A stretch of DNA of 64,000 bases from Pseudoalteromonas carrageenovora IAM 12662 (GCF_900239935.1 NZ_LT965928.1:124001-188000); one strand, 5' to 3'. Positions 8,038 to 17,522 are shown, counted from the stretch's first letter. Program-made: numbers and translations. Notes: generated from the letters alone by a model not told the origin.

Positions 8038-9943
8038 CGGTAAAAGCCTGTTCTTTTTCTTCCATTTCCTCAAGAGCCATAAGGAGCTCTTCTTCAATGT
8101 CATTAAGTTTAGGTGTGAGCGTTGCTTGTTTAGCAATTAGCTCTTTTAACTGGGCTTTATTGTCGTCGTTGTAGAGTTCGTTATCGCCAAGGGCCACTTC
8201 TACTTCGCTAAGCTCTGCGGAGTATTTGTCTAGTTGCTTTTCAAGCTTTTCAATTTGCTTTTTAAGCGGTTGAATGGCTTTTCTAAATTCGGCTTCTAAG
8301 CGTTTCTGCTCTTTTCGGTTAATACCTGATTTAGCTTTAGGTTCATCATTTTGCTGGGCTTTAACGGCTTCTTTATTCGCATTTAGTAACCACTGATAAT
8401 ACGCATCTAAATCGTAGCCAAATTGAGTTACTTTGCCATCATCTACTAAATAAAACTCATCAGCGGTGTTTTTAAGCATATGGCGGTCGTGCGATACGGT
8501 AACCATTGCGCCTTCAAAACCTTGTAGTGCCATAACTAGCGCGTGGCGCATTTCTAAATCAAGGTGGTTGGTAGGCTCATCAAGCAGTAGTAAGTTAGGC
8601 TTTTGATACACCAGCATAGCAAGGACTAAACGTGCTTTTTCACCGCCAGAAAAGGGCGCTACTGGCTCTAGAGCTTTATCACCAATAAAGGCAAAGCCAC
8701 CTAAAAAGTCACGTAGTGATTGTTCAGTAGCTTTTGGGTTTAAACGTTGTAAATGTGTAATCGCGCTGGCTTTTAAATCAAGCGATTCAAGTTGATGCTG
8801 CGCAAAGTAACCAATATTTAAACCATGATGCTGCACAACCTTACCTGCTTGTGGCTCTAAGTCACCAGAGAGTAGTTTAATTAGCGTTGATTTACCTGCC
8901 CCATTTCTACCAAGTAAAGCAATGCGACTACCAGGTACTAAGTTGAGCTCTATATTATTTAAAATAGTGACTTCACCATAACCCGCTTTCGCTTTATCTA
9001 AGCTCATAAGTGGGTTTGGAAGGGCTGTAGGCTCTGCAAATTCAAAGTTAAACGGTGAGTCGGCATGAGCAGGAGCTAGCTTTTCCATACGCTCTAGGGC
9101 TTTTACGCGGCTTTGTGCTTGTTTGGCTTTACTGGCTTTTGCTTTAAAGCGCGTAATAAACTGCTCAAGGTGTGCAATTTGCTCTTGCTGCTTGTCAAAC
9201 ATAGCTTGCTGCTGTAGTAAGCGTTCTGCTTTTTGGCGCTCAAATTGCGAGTAGTTGCCTTTGTACACATTAATAAGTTGCTTATCTACATGCCAAATTT
9301 GATCAACCACTGCATCTAAAAACTCACGGTCATGCGATATAAGTACAAGGGTGCCTGTGTAGGCGCGTAAAAAGCGCTCAAGCCAATATACTGCATCTAA
9401 ATCAAGGTGGTTAGTTGGTTCATCAAGTAGCAGTAAATCGGCATCACGAATTAGTGCTTGAGCAAGGTTTAAACGCATGCGCCAACCACCTGAAAACGCA
9501 CTAACGGGGTTTTCTATTTGATTATTGGCAAAGCCTAAGCCGTGTAATAGCTCGCCCGCAGTTGACTCAATGCTATAACCTTTTATGTTTTCTAGTTGAA
9601 TATGCACTTTGGCTTGTGTATCGCCATCGTTTGTTCGCTCTGCTTCACGTAGGGCAATGCGCAATGCGTAATATTCAGGATGCCCTTGCAGTACATAATC
9701 AAGTGCACTTATTTCAAGTGCTGGAGTTTCTTGCTTAACAGAGGAGATAGACCAATCTTTAGGGATGCTGCAGCTGCCGGCGTCTAACTGTAGTTCTGAT
9801 TTTAATAAACCAAATAACGTTGATTTTCCGCAGCCATTGGCACCTACAAGGCCAACTTTATGTTCTGGAAATAAAGTGGCTGATGCATTTTTTAATAAGG
9901 CTTTACCGCCACGAAGTAGTTCTATTTCTGAGATTTGGATCAT
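8021..9943 (-). CDS. yheS: ABC-F family ATPase YheS
   Basis: Soluble ABC-F protein expected to act on ribosomes rather than in transport. The 640-aa chain has two ATP-binding cassettes. First: Walker A GANGCGKST, signature FSGGW, Walker B LLLDEPTNHLD. Second: GRNGAGKST, signature FSGGE, LLLDEPTNHLD. They are joined by a charged helical linker (FKAKASKAKQAQSR), and a C-terminal coiled coil of about 100 residues follows. No transmembrane segments. It is divergent from yheV, as in enterics, and followed by the TIGR02444-like gene. Confidence 0.92.
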   Translation of the reverse strand: MIQISEIELLRGGKALLKNASATLFPEHKVGLVGANGCGKSTLFGLLKSELQLDAGSCSIPKDWSISSVKQETPALEISALDYVLQGHPEYYALRIALREAERTNDGDTQAKVHIQLENIKGYSIESTAGELLHGLGFANNQIENPVSAFSGGWRMRLNLAQALIRDADLLLLDEPTNHLDLDAVYWLERFLRAYTGTLVLISHDREFLDAVVDQIWHVDKQLINVYKGNYSQFERQKAERLLQQQAMFDKQQEQIAHLEQFITRFKAKASKAKQAQSRVKALERMEKLAPAHADSPFNFEFAEPTALPNPLMSLDKAKAGYGEVTILNNIELNLVPGSRIALLGRNGAGKSTLIKLLSGDLEPQAGKVVQHHGLNIGYFAQHQLESLDLKASAITHLQRLNPKATEQSLRDFLGGFAFIGDKALEPVAPFSGGEKARLVLAMLVYQKPNLLLLDEPTNHLDLEMRHALVMALQGFEGAMVTVSHDRHMLKNTADEFYLVDDGKVTQFGYDLDAYYQWLLNANKEAVKAQQNDEPKAKSGINRKEQKRLEAEFRKAIQPLKKQIEKLEKQLDKYSAELSEVEVALGDNELYNDDNKAQLKELIAKQATLTPKLNDIEEELLMALEEMEEKEQAFTDELAQ

Positions 9944-10075
9944 GAATGCGTTACTTTGCTGTGCCCTTGTTAAGTTGCCCCTATCATACCATAGAACTTA
10001 ATGCGCTTATCAAGCGTATCAACAGGTGAAGTTATACGATAAAATAGCCACAGTTCAAACCACAGGAAAAATGTT

Positions 10076-10279
10076 GTGAGACAAAAGAAGCGATTTATTG
10101 CTGGTGCGTCGTGCCCTGAGTGTAAAGCCATGGATACCATGATGCTATACAGAGAACATGATGTTGAAAAAGTAGAGTGTGTTGAGTGTGGGCATAAAAT
10201 GTCGCAACCCGATAATGCTGTTCAGGCGTCAACTCGCCAATTTGAACAAGTAATTGGTGTGTTTAAACCGGGCGATTAA
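10076..10279 (+). CDS. yheV: YheV family zinc-ribbon protein
   Basis: A 67-aa protein matching recalled E. coli YheV. It has two CxxC pairs (CPEC and CVEC) forming a likely zinc ribbon, plus a conserved KKRFIAGASC start and an EQVIGVFKP tail. Function unknown. The start is GTG at 10076 with AGGA 8 bases before it; the nearby ATG at 10071 runs into a stop after one codon. It is divergent from yheS. Its terminator overlaps the stop codon. Confidence 0.88.
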   Translation: MRQKKRFIAGASCPECKAMDTMMLYREHDVEKVECVECGHKMSQPDNAVQASTRQFEQVIGVFKPGD

Positions 10280-10296
10280 CCCGGTTTTTATTTTTT
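10265..10296 (+). terminator. Terminator overlapping the yheV stop
   Basis: The 8-bp stem AAACCGGG/CCCGGTTT (10265-10272 with 10280-10287) is followed by a T-rich tract to 10296. The yheV TAA lies inside the loop. Confidence 0.8.
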
Positions 10297-10303
10297 ACCC
10301 ACC

Positions 10304-10516
10304 TTAGTAATGCGGTGGCGGAGGCTCTTGCATTTGCGACATTAACGATGGCTGCTGCGACTCTTTTAGCTTTTCTGCTAGTAGCTCAGTTTGGCGCTTC
10401 ATTTTTGCAAGCTGCTGTTGATGTGCTTTTAGCTCGTCATTTAATATATCAATCGTTTCGTCTTGAAAAGCCACCTTGGCTTCAAGTTCCATTAAGCGAT
10501 GTTCAATTGTGTTCAT
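10304..10516 (-). CDS. slyX: SlyX family protein
   Basis: A 70-aa SlyX-like protein: an almost continuous coiled coil (LEAKVAFQDETIDILNDEL...) ending in a proline-rich PPPPHY tail, both typical of the family. Function unknown. Its start lies inside the 3' end of the WD40 lipoprotein gene (14-base overlap), so it is translated from the same message. slyX next to an FKBP gene is a common gammaproteobacterial arrangement. Confidence 0.88.
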   Translation of the reverse strand: MNTIEHRLMELEAKVAFQDETIDILNDELKAHQQQLAKMKRQTELLAEKLKESQQPSLMSQMQEPPPPHY

Positions 10517-11501
10517 TATCTTCTCGTATAATAAAGCGCTCTGCGATACCGCTTGAGCTCTCGGTTAACAACGACTTGCCGTTTTGTATAAACGTTACAT
10601 CTAACACCACTGCCGATTTAGGCTTACTGCCTTCGCGTGGCGTTACTTGCCAAGTTTGAATTTTTTCACCACTGGGCAATTGCCATAAATCAACGCGTTT
10701 ATTAGGCGAACCCGTTGCGAGCAATGTGCCTTGTTCGTTAAAGCGTACCGCAGTAAAAATTTTCTGACGCGCAATATACGCCAGTTTACTCACAAGGTCA
10801 CCTGTAGTCAGCTTCCATACATGTGCTTGCTTCATACTATCTGCGGTAAATGCATAGCGACCTTGTGGGTCAAGCGTTACTTGGGTAACACGAGTAGGGT
10901 GATTAAACCGATGAATTACTTGCCCTGTACGTGTGTCCCAAAAATAAGCAACGTAATCGTTAGAGCCGCTCAATGCATAGCGCCCGTTAGGTGATAAATC
11001 AACGGTGTTTACTTTATCTTGATGGCCTAAAAATTCGATACGACGTCCTGTTTCGAGGTTTATAAAAACCACAACGCCATCACTACGGCCGTATAAAACA
11101 CTACGACCTTGGTTACTAATAGCGATATCACGAATACTGGCTTTTTGTATTTCGTAGTAACCTTTATTTTTGCCTGTGGTTATATCCCATACGGCAAAGG
11201 TGGTTTTTTCTGCGGTAACAGCCACGCTGTTATCAAACGCTATAGCAACGGCATAAACTAAACTGTCTTGCGATTGCTGCTGATACCACTGGTATTTTAA
11301 TACTTGCTGTTGATTATCCCACAATGCGACCCCATGGTTGATAGAGGAGATCAAACTGTATTTACCATCGTTAGAAAGCGCTGACGAAAACGCACCTTGT
11401 GCGGCGTGTTCGTAACTTGCTACAGCCTGCTGATTTTTTTCGGTACAGGCGATAGCTAAAAAACAGCTAAATACGATTAAAAAAGTACGAAATATCGACA
11501 T
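10503..11501 (-). CDS. WD40-repeat lipoprotein
   Basis: A 332-aa predicted lipoprotein: signal peptide with lipobox LAIAC at the cleavage site, then about six degenerate WD40-like blades. The best is GHQDKVNTVDLSPNGRYALSGS with a following FWD; others end ALWD, AVWD, HVWK and DLWQ. It would form a beta-propeller anchored in the envelope. Substrate or partner unknown. Operon with slyX, divergent from fkpA. No catalytic motif is seen, so a scaffold or assembly role is only an inference. Confidence 0.82.
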   Translation of the reverse strand: MSIFRTFLIVFSCFLAIACTEKNQQAVASYEHAAQGAFSSALSNDGKYSLISSINHGVALWDNQQQVLKYQWYQQQSQDSLVYAVAIAFDNSVAVTAEKTTFAVWDITTGKNKGYYEIQKASIRDIAISNQGRSVLYGRSDGVVVFINLETGRRIEFLGHQDKVNTVDLSPNGRYALSGSNDYVAYFWDTRTGQVIHRFNHPTRVTQVTLDPQGRYAFTADSMKQAHVWKLTTGDLVSKLAYIARQKIFTAVRFNEQGTLLATGSPNKRVDLWQLPSGEKIQTWQVTPREGSKPKSAVVLDVTFIQNGKSLLTESSSGIAERFIIREDNEHN

Positions 11502-11716
11502 ATTACAGGTATTTCCCCTTAACTCTTCGTGATTGAGAGGTTAGACTAGGTCACGTTTAAGGCCTAGGTTGTTTGTCTAATCACTGGATATGTTTTTAGT
11601 TTAGCTAACAACGTGAAATTTAGTCATTAAACAAGCAGCCTATCATGTGGGCCGTTAATCTTTAACTAGTAATAATACATTAAAATGACAACTGCAAAGT
11701 GTGTCGGAGATTTAAA

Positions 11717-12463
11717 ATGAAAAAGACGATTAGATTGTCATTGATTGCAGCGTCAGTTTTAGCGCTTACAGCTTGTAATCAAGAAGCAAAAAAAGAACAA
11801 GCTGAAGTTAAATTAGACACTGTAGAACAGCAACAAGCATACGGTATTGGTGCATCTGTAGGTAACTTTTTAAATAAAGATCTTGCAGACAAATCAGAAA
11901 TTGGTATTGAACTAGACCAAGCACTTTTAATTCGTGGTTTTGAAGATGCGCTTGCTGGTAATGCAAAAATTGACGAAGAAAAAATTCGTGAAGTACTTAC
12001 CGAGCTAGATACATCAGTGCGTACTAAGCAAGAAGCAAAAGCAAAAGTAGAGTCTGAAAAAAGCAAAGAAGCAGGTAAAAAATACCTAGAAGAAAATGCT
12101 AAAAAAGAAGGCGTTACAGTAACTGAATCTGGTCTTCAGTACGAAGTACTTAGCGAAGGCGACGGTGAAAAGCCAGTAGCAACTGATGTAGTTAAAGTTC
12201 ACTACAAAGGTACTCTATTAGACGGCACTGAGTTCGATAGTTCATACGCTCGTAACGAGCCTACAACTTTCCCTCTTAACCGCGTAATTGCAGGTTGGAC
12301 TGAAGGTTTACAGCTGATGTCTGTAGGTTCTAAGTACAAGTTCACTATTCCTTCTGAACTTGCTTATGGCGATCGCGATTTAGGTAAAATTCCTGCTAAT
12401 TCAACATTAGTATTTGAAGTTGAATTACTTGAAATTCAAAACGAAGAAGCACCTGCACAATAA
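11717..12463 (+). CDS. fkpA: FKBP-type peptidyl-prolyl isomerase FkpA, predicted lipoprotein
   Basis: Periplasmic-side folding helper that isomerises Xaa-Pro bonds. The 248-aa protein has a signal peptide with lipobox LTAC, an N-terminal helical dimerisation/chaperone domain (about 30-135), and a C-terminal FKBP domain with VHYKGTLLDGTEFDSS, the active-site VIAGW and IPANSTLVFEVELL. Start chosen at ATG 11717 because GGAG precedes it; an upstream ATG at 11699 lacks a signal-like N-terminus. E. coli FkpA is soluble periplasmic, whereas the Cys here predicts lipidation. It ends at a strong bidirectional terminator. Confidence 0.92.
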   Translation: MKKTIRLSLIAASVLALTACNQEAKKEQAEVKLDTVEQQQAYGIGASVGNFLNKDLADKSEIGIELDQALLIRGFEDALAGNAKIDEEKIREVLTELDTSVRTKQEAKAKVESEKSKEAGKKYLEENAKKEGVTVTESGLQYEVLSEGDGEKPVATDVVKVHYKGTLLDGTEFDSSYARNEPTTFPLNRVIAGWTEGLQLMSVGSKYKFTIPSELAYGDRDLGKIPANSTLVFEVELLEIQNEEAPAQ

Positions 12464-12481
12464 TAAGTTTATTGTACAAAT

Positions 12482-12508
12482 AAAAAAGGGACCTAAGGTC
12501 CCTTTTTT
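12482..12508. terminator. Bidirectional terminator between fkpA and rsd
   Basis: A perfect inverted repeat (AAAAAAGGGACC, loop TAA, GGTCCCTTTTTT) gives a U tract on both strands and so serves the two convergent genes. Confidence 0.92.
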
Positions 12509-12525
12509 AATGTGCTTAATTAATC

Positions 12526-12990
12526 TTAGTGATTAGAAAACAAGTTATCAATCAGCTCATCTTCAAGCGCAAAACGAGCTTCAAGTGCCTCACCAATAAC
12601 TGATAAATCTTTATCGAAGTCTGCTAATAAGTCTTCTTTATCTACTTCGGCGTATTTATCATTAAAATCCAGTGCAACATCGGTTGTGCTAGAAATACGC
12701 GGGTAAATAGAATTTGCCAGTTCTTGGCTTTGCAAACCCTTTTTTTCACATGCTTTTGCAATATCGTCATACACTTCAAAATGGCCTGCCGATAGGTAAT
12801 CCATTAAAAGTTGGCAAAAAGACTCAATAACTTGCGGCTCAGGTAACGCATGGTCTTTTTTATCGTACGGCGAAAAGCCTGCAATCTTGCAATACAACAC
12901 AATAAGTTCTTGGCGTTCGTTAAGCCATTTATCAATTACTGTGTGACTACCACCCCATTTTTGTTGAGCTTTTTCTACACGCGTCAGCAT
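12526..12990 (-). CDS. rsd: Sigma-70 anti-sigma factor Rsd (AlgQ family)
   Basis: A 154-aa all-helical protein of the Rsd/AlgQ family that binds sigma-70 region 4 and shifts RNA polymerase toward alternative sigma factors. Visible matches include DKWLNER, a FCQLLMDYLSAGHFEVYD block, and SVIGEALEARFALED near the C-terminus. A strong ribosome site (AGGAG) is 7 bases before the ATG. It is monocistronic between two terminators and upstream of hemE on the opposite strand, a common genomic neighbour in gammaproteobacteria. Confidence 0.92.
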   Translation of the reverse strand: MLTRVEKAQQKWGGSHTVIDKWLNERQELIVLYCKIAGFSPYDKKDHALPEPQVIESFCQLLMDYLSAGHFEVYDDIAKACEKKGLQSQELANSIYPRISSTTDVALDFNDKYAEVDKEDLLADFDKDLSVIGEALEARFALEDELIDNLFSNH

Positions 12991-13151
12991 AATTGTTCTC
13001 CTAGCTGGGTTGGTCTTTTTAATTAAAATATAATCGGTTTATATACATCAAGATATATTTAATTAGCGCGTATATCAACAAGTAAAGTAGCCTTCTAGAG
13101 GGTTGTGTTTTTAAAAAGTTATTCCGGCGGGGAAATTTTATTGCAGGCAAG

Positions 13152-13174
13152 AAAAAACCACCAGTTACGGTGGT
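13152..13174 (-). terminator. Orphan terminator-like hairpin reading on the minus strand
   Basis: On the minus strand the 6-bp stem ACCACC/GGTGGT with a 6-nt loop is followed by TTTTTTC. No gene lies immediately upstream of it on that strand; it sits 160 bases before rsd. It may end an unannotated short transcript from 13180-13500. Confidence 0.6.
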
Positions 13175-13227
13175 CTAATTTCTTTCAGTGACTTGTTTAT
13201 ACAAGCTTTCTTATTTTTATGAGATAA

Positions 13228-13361
13228 TTTTTATTGTTATTATTTTAAAACTTTTATTTTTATTGTTTTAAGATTTTTATTGTTGTTTTTGTTAACGCTG
13301 GACAAACAATAACAAGGTTTTTGTAATGTTGCAAACATATTAACAAAAAGTTTTTATTGTT
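13228..13361. repeat. Four copies of TTTTTATTGTT in the AT-rich hemE upstream region
   Basis: Identical 11-base units lie at 13228-13238, 13257-13267, 13274-13284 and 13351-13361. They are all in the same orientation within the 530-base gene-free stretch between rsd and hemE (12991-13520). Spacing is irregular (29, 17 and 77 bases start to start). Apart from this and the hairpin at 13152, I see no gene in the stretch. Confidence 0.65.
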
Positions 13362-13520
13362 AGTTCTTTTTGCTTATTTAGTAATCAAAACAGACTAATA
13401 TAGCAACAAAACGTGATCTCGCACCAGGAAGTTGTCTTTTCGCTCTTAAGCAATAGAGGGGCGATGGATATGGTGGTACAATCTTGCACAATTTCTATAA
13501 GCCTTAGGATCATTTACGCT

Positions 13521-14585
13521 ATGAGCGAATTAAAAAACGACCGTTATTTACGTGCACTTGCAAAACAACCTGTTGATGTAACCCCGGTATGGATGATGCG
13601 CCAAGCAGGACGCTATTTACCAGAGTACCGTGCTACACGTGCACAAGCGGGCGATTTTATGAGCCTGTGCCGTAATGCTGAACTTGCCTGTGAGGTAACA
13701 CTACAACCACTTCGTCGTTACCCGTTAGATGCCGCTATTTTATTTAGCGATATTTTGACCATTCCTGACGCAATGGGTTTAGGTTTGTACTTTGAAACTG
13801 GCGAAGGTCCTAAGTTTGAAAACCCAATTTCGTCACTTGCTGATGTTAAAAAAATTCCAAAACTCGATCCTACAGACGAGCTTGGCTATGTAATGAATGC
13901 AGTAAGTACTATTCGTCGTGAACTTAAAGGTGAAGTACCATTAATTGGTTTTTCGGGTTCACCGTGGACACTTGCAACATACATGGTTGAAGGCGGTAGC
14001 AGTAAAGTATTTGGTAAGATTAAAAAAATGGCGTTTGCAGAGCCGCAAACACTTCATTTATTACTAGATAAACTCGCTGATTCGGTTATTGATTACTTAA
14101 ACGCGCAAGTAAAAGCGGGTGCACAATCACTAATGGTATTTGACTCGTGGGGCGGTGTATTAAGCCCGCGCGATTACAACGAGTTTTCATTGCAATACAT
14201 GCATAAAATTGTAGATGGCTTAATTCGCGAATACGATGGTCGTAAAGTACCAGTGACCCTGTTTACTAAAAACGGTGGCCAATGGATTGAAGCAATAGCA
14301 GCAACAGGCTGTGATGCAGTAGGTCTAGATTGGACTATTAATATCAGCGATGCTAAACGCCGTGTAGGCGATAAAGTAGCACTACAAGGTAATATGGACC
14401 CGTCAATGCTTCACGGTACACCAGATCGTATACGCCAAGAAGTAGGCACTATTTTAGAAGACTTTGGTGCAGGTAATGGCCACGTGTTTAACTTAGGCCA
14501 CGGTATCACACCAGATGTAGATCCTGAAAACGCCGGTGTATTTATCAACGCAGTGCACGAATTAAGTGCTAAGTATCATAAATAA
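13521..14585 (+). CDS. hemE: Uroporphyrinogen decarboxylase HemE
   Basis: Cytoplasmic heme-pathway enzyme that decarboxylates the four acetate side chains of uroporphyrinogen III to coproporphyrinogen III. The 354-aa protein nearly matches E. coli over its start ([12 protein letters not shown]), with the substrate-binding signature [35 protein letters not shown] and NLGHGI. The start is ATG 13521, with AGGA 11 bases upstream; the frame is open 36 codons further but that part has no family similarity. A MITE-like element begins at the stop codon. Confidence 0.95.
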   Translation: MSELKNDRYLRALAKQPVDVTPVWMMRQAGRYLPEYRATRAQAGDFMSLCRNAELACEVTLQPLRRYPLDAAILFSDILTIPDAMGLGLYFETGEGPKFENPISSLADVKKIPKLDPTDELGYVMNAVSTIRRELKGEVPLIGFSGSPWTLATYMVEGGSSKVFGKIKKMAFAEPQTLHLLLDKLADSVIDYLNAQVKAGAQSLMVFDSWGGVLSPRDYNEFSLQYMHKIVDGLIREYDGRKVPVTLFTKNGGQWIEAIAATGCDAVGLDWTINISDAKRRVGDKVALQGNMDPSMLHGTPDRIRQEVGTILEDFGAGNGHVFNLGHGITPDVDPENAGVFINAVHELSAKYHK

Positions 14586-14745
14586 TACCAATTCGCTTAA
14601 TTAAGTGATCTATTTTGAGGCTGGAAAAACGTGTTGATAGCTAGGCAAAAAATTCGCTATTTAGTTGTTCTAAATGAGAATTTTTAACGCAGGTAGCGAC
14701 ACGTTTAGCCCCGCAGAATGATTAAGTATTATTGCGGGTTGGTAT
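14585..14745 (+). mobile_element. MITE-like repeat element, copy A
   Basis: A 161-bp non-coding element bounded by inverted ends ATACCAATTCGC (left) and, on the opposite strand at the right, ATACCAACCCGC. Internally it has an imperfect palindrome AAAAATTCGCTATTTAG / CTAAATGAGAATTTTT around TTGTT. The reverse complement recurs at 48247-48408, differing by eye at about seven bases and one indel. It begins on the last base of the hemE TAA, so the insertion abuts the stop without disrupting it. No transposase is present, so it would be mobilised in trans if mobile at all. Confidence 0.8.
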
Positions 14746-14768
14746 AATGTGTTTTATGCATCAATGAT

Positions 14769-14800
14769 AAAAAAGCCCGCTTAATAGCGGGCTTTTTTTT
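14769..14800. terminator. Bidirectional terminator between hemE and sthA
   Basis: AAAAGCCCGC and GCGGGCTTTT pair around a 6-nt loop, with A tract upstream and eight T downstream. It can end the convergent hemE and sthA transcripts. Confidence 0.9.
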
Positions 14801-14817
14801 TCTTTATCCAAATACAA

Positions 14818-16248
14818 TTATTTAAATAAGCGGTTTAAACCATTTAGTGCCGCAACACGGTAGGCTTCAGCCATCGTTGGGTAGTTAAATGTGGTATTTA
14901 CGAAGTAATCGATATTATTGCCGCCATTTTTTTGTTCCATAATGGCTTGGCCAATGTGAACAATTTCAGAGGCACGTTCACCAAAGCAATGTACGCCAAG
15001 TACTTCTTTGGTTTCGGTGTGGAATAATATTTTTAAGCTACCTACTTCAGTACCAGCAATTTGCGCGCGAGCCAAATGCTTAAACTGAGCACGGCCAACT
15101 TCATAAGGTACTTTAGCTGCTGTAAGCTCTTGCTCTGTTTTACCTACAGAGCTCATTTCTGGAATCGTATAAATACCTGCCGGAATATCAATAATCAGGC
15201 GGTCATCGCAGTTACCGCAGGCAATCGCATCAGCAGCTATACGGCCTTGGTCAAACGCTGCGCTGGCAAGACTTGGGTAACCAATAACATCGCCTACTGC
15301 GTAAACATTATCGATTTCTGTTTGGTATGTTTCGTTCACTTTGAGTTGGCCACGGCTATCAGCTTTTAAGCCAATGGCTTCAAGGTTCAGTGTATCAGTA
15401 TTACCGGTACGACCATTGGCAAATAAAATACAGTCAGCCTTTACACGCTTGCCCGATTTTAAATGCATAATAACGCAGTCATCACGTGTTTCTATACGAT
15501 CAAACTCTTCATTATGGCGAATAACAATACCGCTATTCCAAAAGTGGTAGCTTAGCGCATCTGATATTTCAGCATCCATAAAGGCAAGTAAACGGTCGCG
15601 GGTGTTAACTAAATCAACTTTAGCACCTAAGCCTTTAAAAATAGAAGCATACTCACAGCCAATAACACCCGCGCCGTATATAAGTACGCGATGTGGGTCG
15701 TGCTCAAGGCCGAGTATAGTGTCACTTTCGTAAATACGAGAATGGCTAAAGTCTACCTCTGGTGGACGATAAGGGCGTGAGCCGGTGGCGATTACAATTG
15801 TTTTAGCTGTTAATCGCTCTGTTGAGCCGTCATTACGTTTAACTTCAATAGTATGCTTATCTACAAAGCTCGCGTCGCCTTGAAACATATGAATGCGGTT
15901 ACGATCGTAAAAACTACTACGTAAATTAGACTGTTTTGAAATAACCGAACTTGCATGACGTAAAATATCAGGAAACGTTAAGCGGCTAGGGCGCTCGCCA
16001 ACATTAAACAACGGGTTTGCTTTATATTCAATGTAGCGACTAACCGAGTGACGTAGTGCTTTTGAAGGAATAGTACCCCAATGCACACAACCGCCGCCTA
16101 CTGTTTCTTGGCGTTCAATAACCGCTACTTTTTTGTCGTTTTTTGAAAGGTTCATAGCGGTACCTTCACCGCCAGGACCCGTGCCAATAATTATTGCGTC
16201 ATATTGGTATGTCACGGGTACTTTTTTTTGTTCTGGTTGTTTGGCCAC
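14818..16248 (-). CDS. sthA: Soluble pyridine nucleotide transhydrogenase SthA
   Basis: FAD enzyme that transfers hydride between NADPH and NAD+ in the cytoplasm. It has the flavin-disulfide-reductase fold: FAD motif GTGPGGEG near the start, NAD motif YGAGVIGCE mid-protein, and the dimerisation domain at the end. The redox disulfide of the family is absent: the segment reads [13 protein letters not shown], with Thr where lipoamide dehydrogenase has the second Cys, as is normal for SthA. GTG codons at 16254 and 16248 are both possible starts; the AGGAG at 16254-16258 leaves proper spacing only for 16248. It follows the desaturase gene in the same direction. Confidence 0.92.
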   Translation of the reverse strand: MAKQPEQKKVPVTYQYDAIIIGTGPGGEGTAMNLSKNDKKVAVIERQETVGGGCVHWGTIPSKALRHSVSRYIEYKANPLFNVGERPSRLTFPDILRHASSVISKQSNLRSSFYDRNRIHMFQGDASFVDKHTIEVKRNDGSTERLTAKTIVIATGSRPYRPPEVDFSHSRIYESDTILGLEHDPHRVLIYGAGVIGCEYASIFKGLGAKVDLVNTRDRLLAFMDAEISDALSYHFWNSGIVIRHNEEFDRIETRDDCVIMHLKSGKRVKADCILFANGRTGNTDTLNLEAIGLKADSRGQLKVNETYQTEIDNVYAVGDVIGYPSLASAAFDQGRIAADAIACGNCDDRLIIDIPAGIYTIPEMSSVGKTEQELTAAKVPYEVGRAQFKHLARAQIAGTEVGSLKILFHTETKEVLGVHCFGERASEIVHIGQAIMEQKNGGNNIDYFVNTTFNYPTMAEAYRVAALNGLNRLFK

Positions 16249-16261
16249 AGCCACTCCTAAA

Positions 16262-17395
16262 TTAATTAAAAGAGGCTTTTAATAACCTCGCATTAAGTGC
16301 TAGCCATGCCTGTTTTTGATTTTCCCAGGCGGCTTCCAACTCATGGTATTGTGCCATTAATGCTGATTGTTCACACTGCTTTGCCATGTTATTTTTTTTA
16401 ACTTCTAACACTTGTTTTTGTAGTGAACAATAATTTTGCAGTTTTTTCAGCAGTAAATCGTACTCTTGTTGTAATAATGTAAGCTTATCTTGGGCTAAAG
16501 GCAATTTTGCAAGGCGAGTTTGCGTTTTACTCATTAGCGTTTCTGCTTTGGCTTTTTCTATACGTTCAACGGGTGTGCGCTTTAATTTGTTAGCTAAACC
16601 AATAGCAGCTAAAGAGCGGATCATCCATTTGGTTGGATCGTAATGAAACCACTTAATACCGTTACGGTAGTCGCTTGCAAAAATGTGGTGGAAGTTATGA
16701 TATCCCTCACCATAAGTAAATAAAGCTAAAAAGCCGTTATCACGTGCTGTATTTTTTTCAGTGTATGGGCGTGAGCCCCAAATGTGAGCAACTGAGTTAA
16801 TAAAAAAAGTAAAGTGCTGGCTTAATACTAAGCGTAGTAAGCCGGCTAAAATTAACATGCCCCATACATCGCCAACTAAAAATCCAAGAGCTAGTGGAAG
16901 GCCTACGTTCATAGCAATAGCAAGCTTTAAGTAGTGTTTGTGTTGCCACATCACTATTTTATTGCGTTGTAAGTCGCGGCAGTTACTATAGTCGCTATAA
17001 CTATCGCCTTGGTAATCACGAAGCATCCAGCCTATGTGGCTGTACCAAAAACCGTTTGTGGCAGCGTATGGGTCTTTTACTGGGTCGTCTACTTGACCGT
17101 GGTGTATGCGATGATCGCTACTCCAGTGTAGTGCGCTGTTTTGCAAAGCAAAAGCGCCACCAAGTGCAAAAATAAATTCAACTGCAGGGTGTGCATTATA
17201 CGCTTTGTGCGCCCATAATCTGTGGTATCCGGCAGTGATAGATAGGCCCGCGTAAAACATGCAGCCTACAAATGCAATCCAATGTGCGCTGGTAAATCCG
17301 TAGCTAATGCCGTACCAAGGTACAAGTGTGACAGCCGCCAAAAAGGTTAGGCTAAAAAACAGGACGTTCGTCCAAATAATTGGTGGTTTATTCAT
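16262..17395 (-). CDS. Acyl-CoA delta-9 fatty acid desaturase
   Basis: Integral membrane di-iron desaturase introducing a double bond into saturated acyl chains. All three histidine boxes are visible: HRLWAH, HRIHH and HNFHH. Four to five hydrophobic spans lie in the first 260 residues, and a helical charged tail (about 290-377, coiled-coil-like) extends beyond the usual core. Its promoter (17427-17455) is overlapped at the start site by a FabR-like palindrome (17409-17426), and it is divergent from fabR. Regulation by FabR is therefore likely. sthA follows 13 bases downstream and is probably co-transcribed. Confidence 0.92.
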   Translation of the reverse strand: MNKPPIIWTNVLFFSLTFLAAVTLVPWYGISYGFTSAHWIAFVGCMFYAGLSITAGYHRLWAHKAYNAHPAVEFIFALGGAFALQNSALHWSSDHRIHHGQVDDPVKDPYAATNGFWYSHIGWMLRDYQGDSYSDYSNCRDLQRNKIVMWQHKHYLKLAIAMNVGLPLALGFLVGDVWGMLILAGLLRLVLSQHFTFFINSVAHIWGSRPYTEKNTARDNGFLALFTYGEGYHNFHHIFASDYRNGIKWFHYDPTKWMIRSLAAIGLANKLKRTPVERIEKAKAETLMSKTQTRLAKLPLAQDKLTLLQQEYDLLLKKLQNYCSLQKQVLEVKKNNMAKQCEQSALMAQYHELEAAWENQKQAWLALNARLLKASFN

Positions 17396-17408
17396 CGTAT
17401 TTACTCTC

Positions 17409-17426
17409 AGCGTACAACTGTAAGCT
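17409..17426. promoter_or_regulatory. FabR-like operator on the desaturase promoter
   Basis: AGCGTACA-AC-TGTAAGCT is a near-perfect inverted repeat (one mismatch) resembling, from memory, the FabR palindrome of the E. coli fabA and fabB promoters. It lies directly after the -10 box, across the predicted start, where a bound repressor would block initiation. Confidence 0.75.
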
Positions 17427-17455
17427 AAAATAGTGTTTCAATCTCTTGTCGTCAA
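17427..17455 (-). promoter_or_regulatory. Sigma-70 promoter of the desaturase gene
   Basis: Minus strand TTGACG (17455-17450) and TATTTT (17432-17427) with a 17-base spacer. The FabR-like operator begins at the next base. Confidence 0.65.
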
Positions 17456-17522
17456 GTATTAGACTAGACAATTAGGCTAATTATCATTAAAACTTCATAT
17501 AAAATTACTCAGGGAGCTGTGG

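Noticed and set aside
13370..13401. Possible hemE promoter (TTGCTT and TAATAT)
   Set aside because: The spacer would be 20 bases, too long for a standard promoter, and no better -35 box could be chosen.
13413..13520. N-terminal extension of HemE
   Set aside because: The 36 extra codons have no similarity to the HemE family, while the conserved SELKNDRYL start follows ATG 13521 with AGGA upstream.
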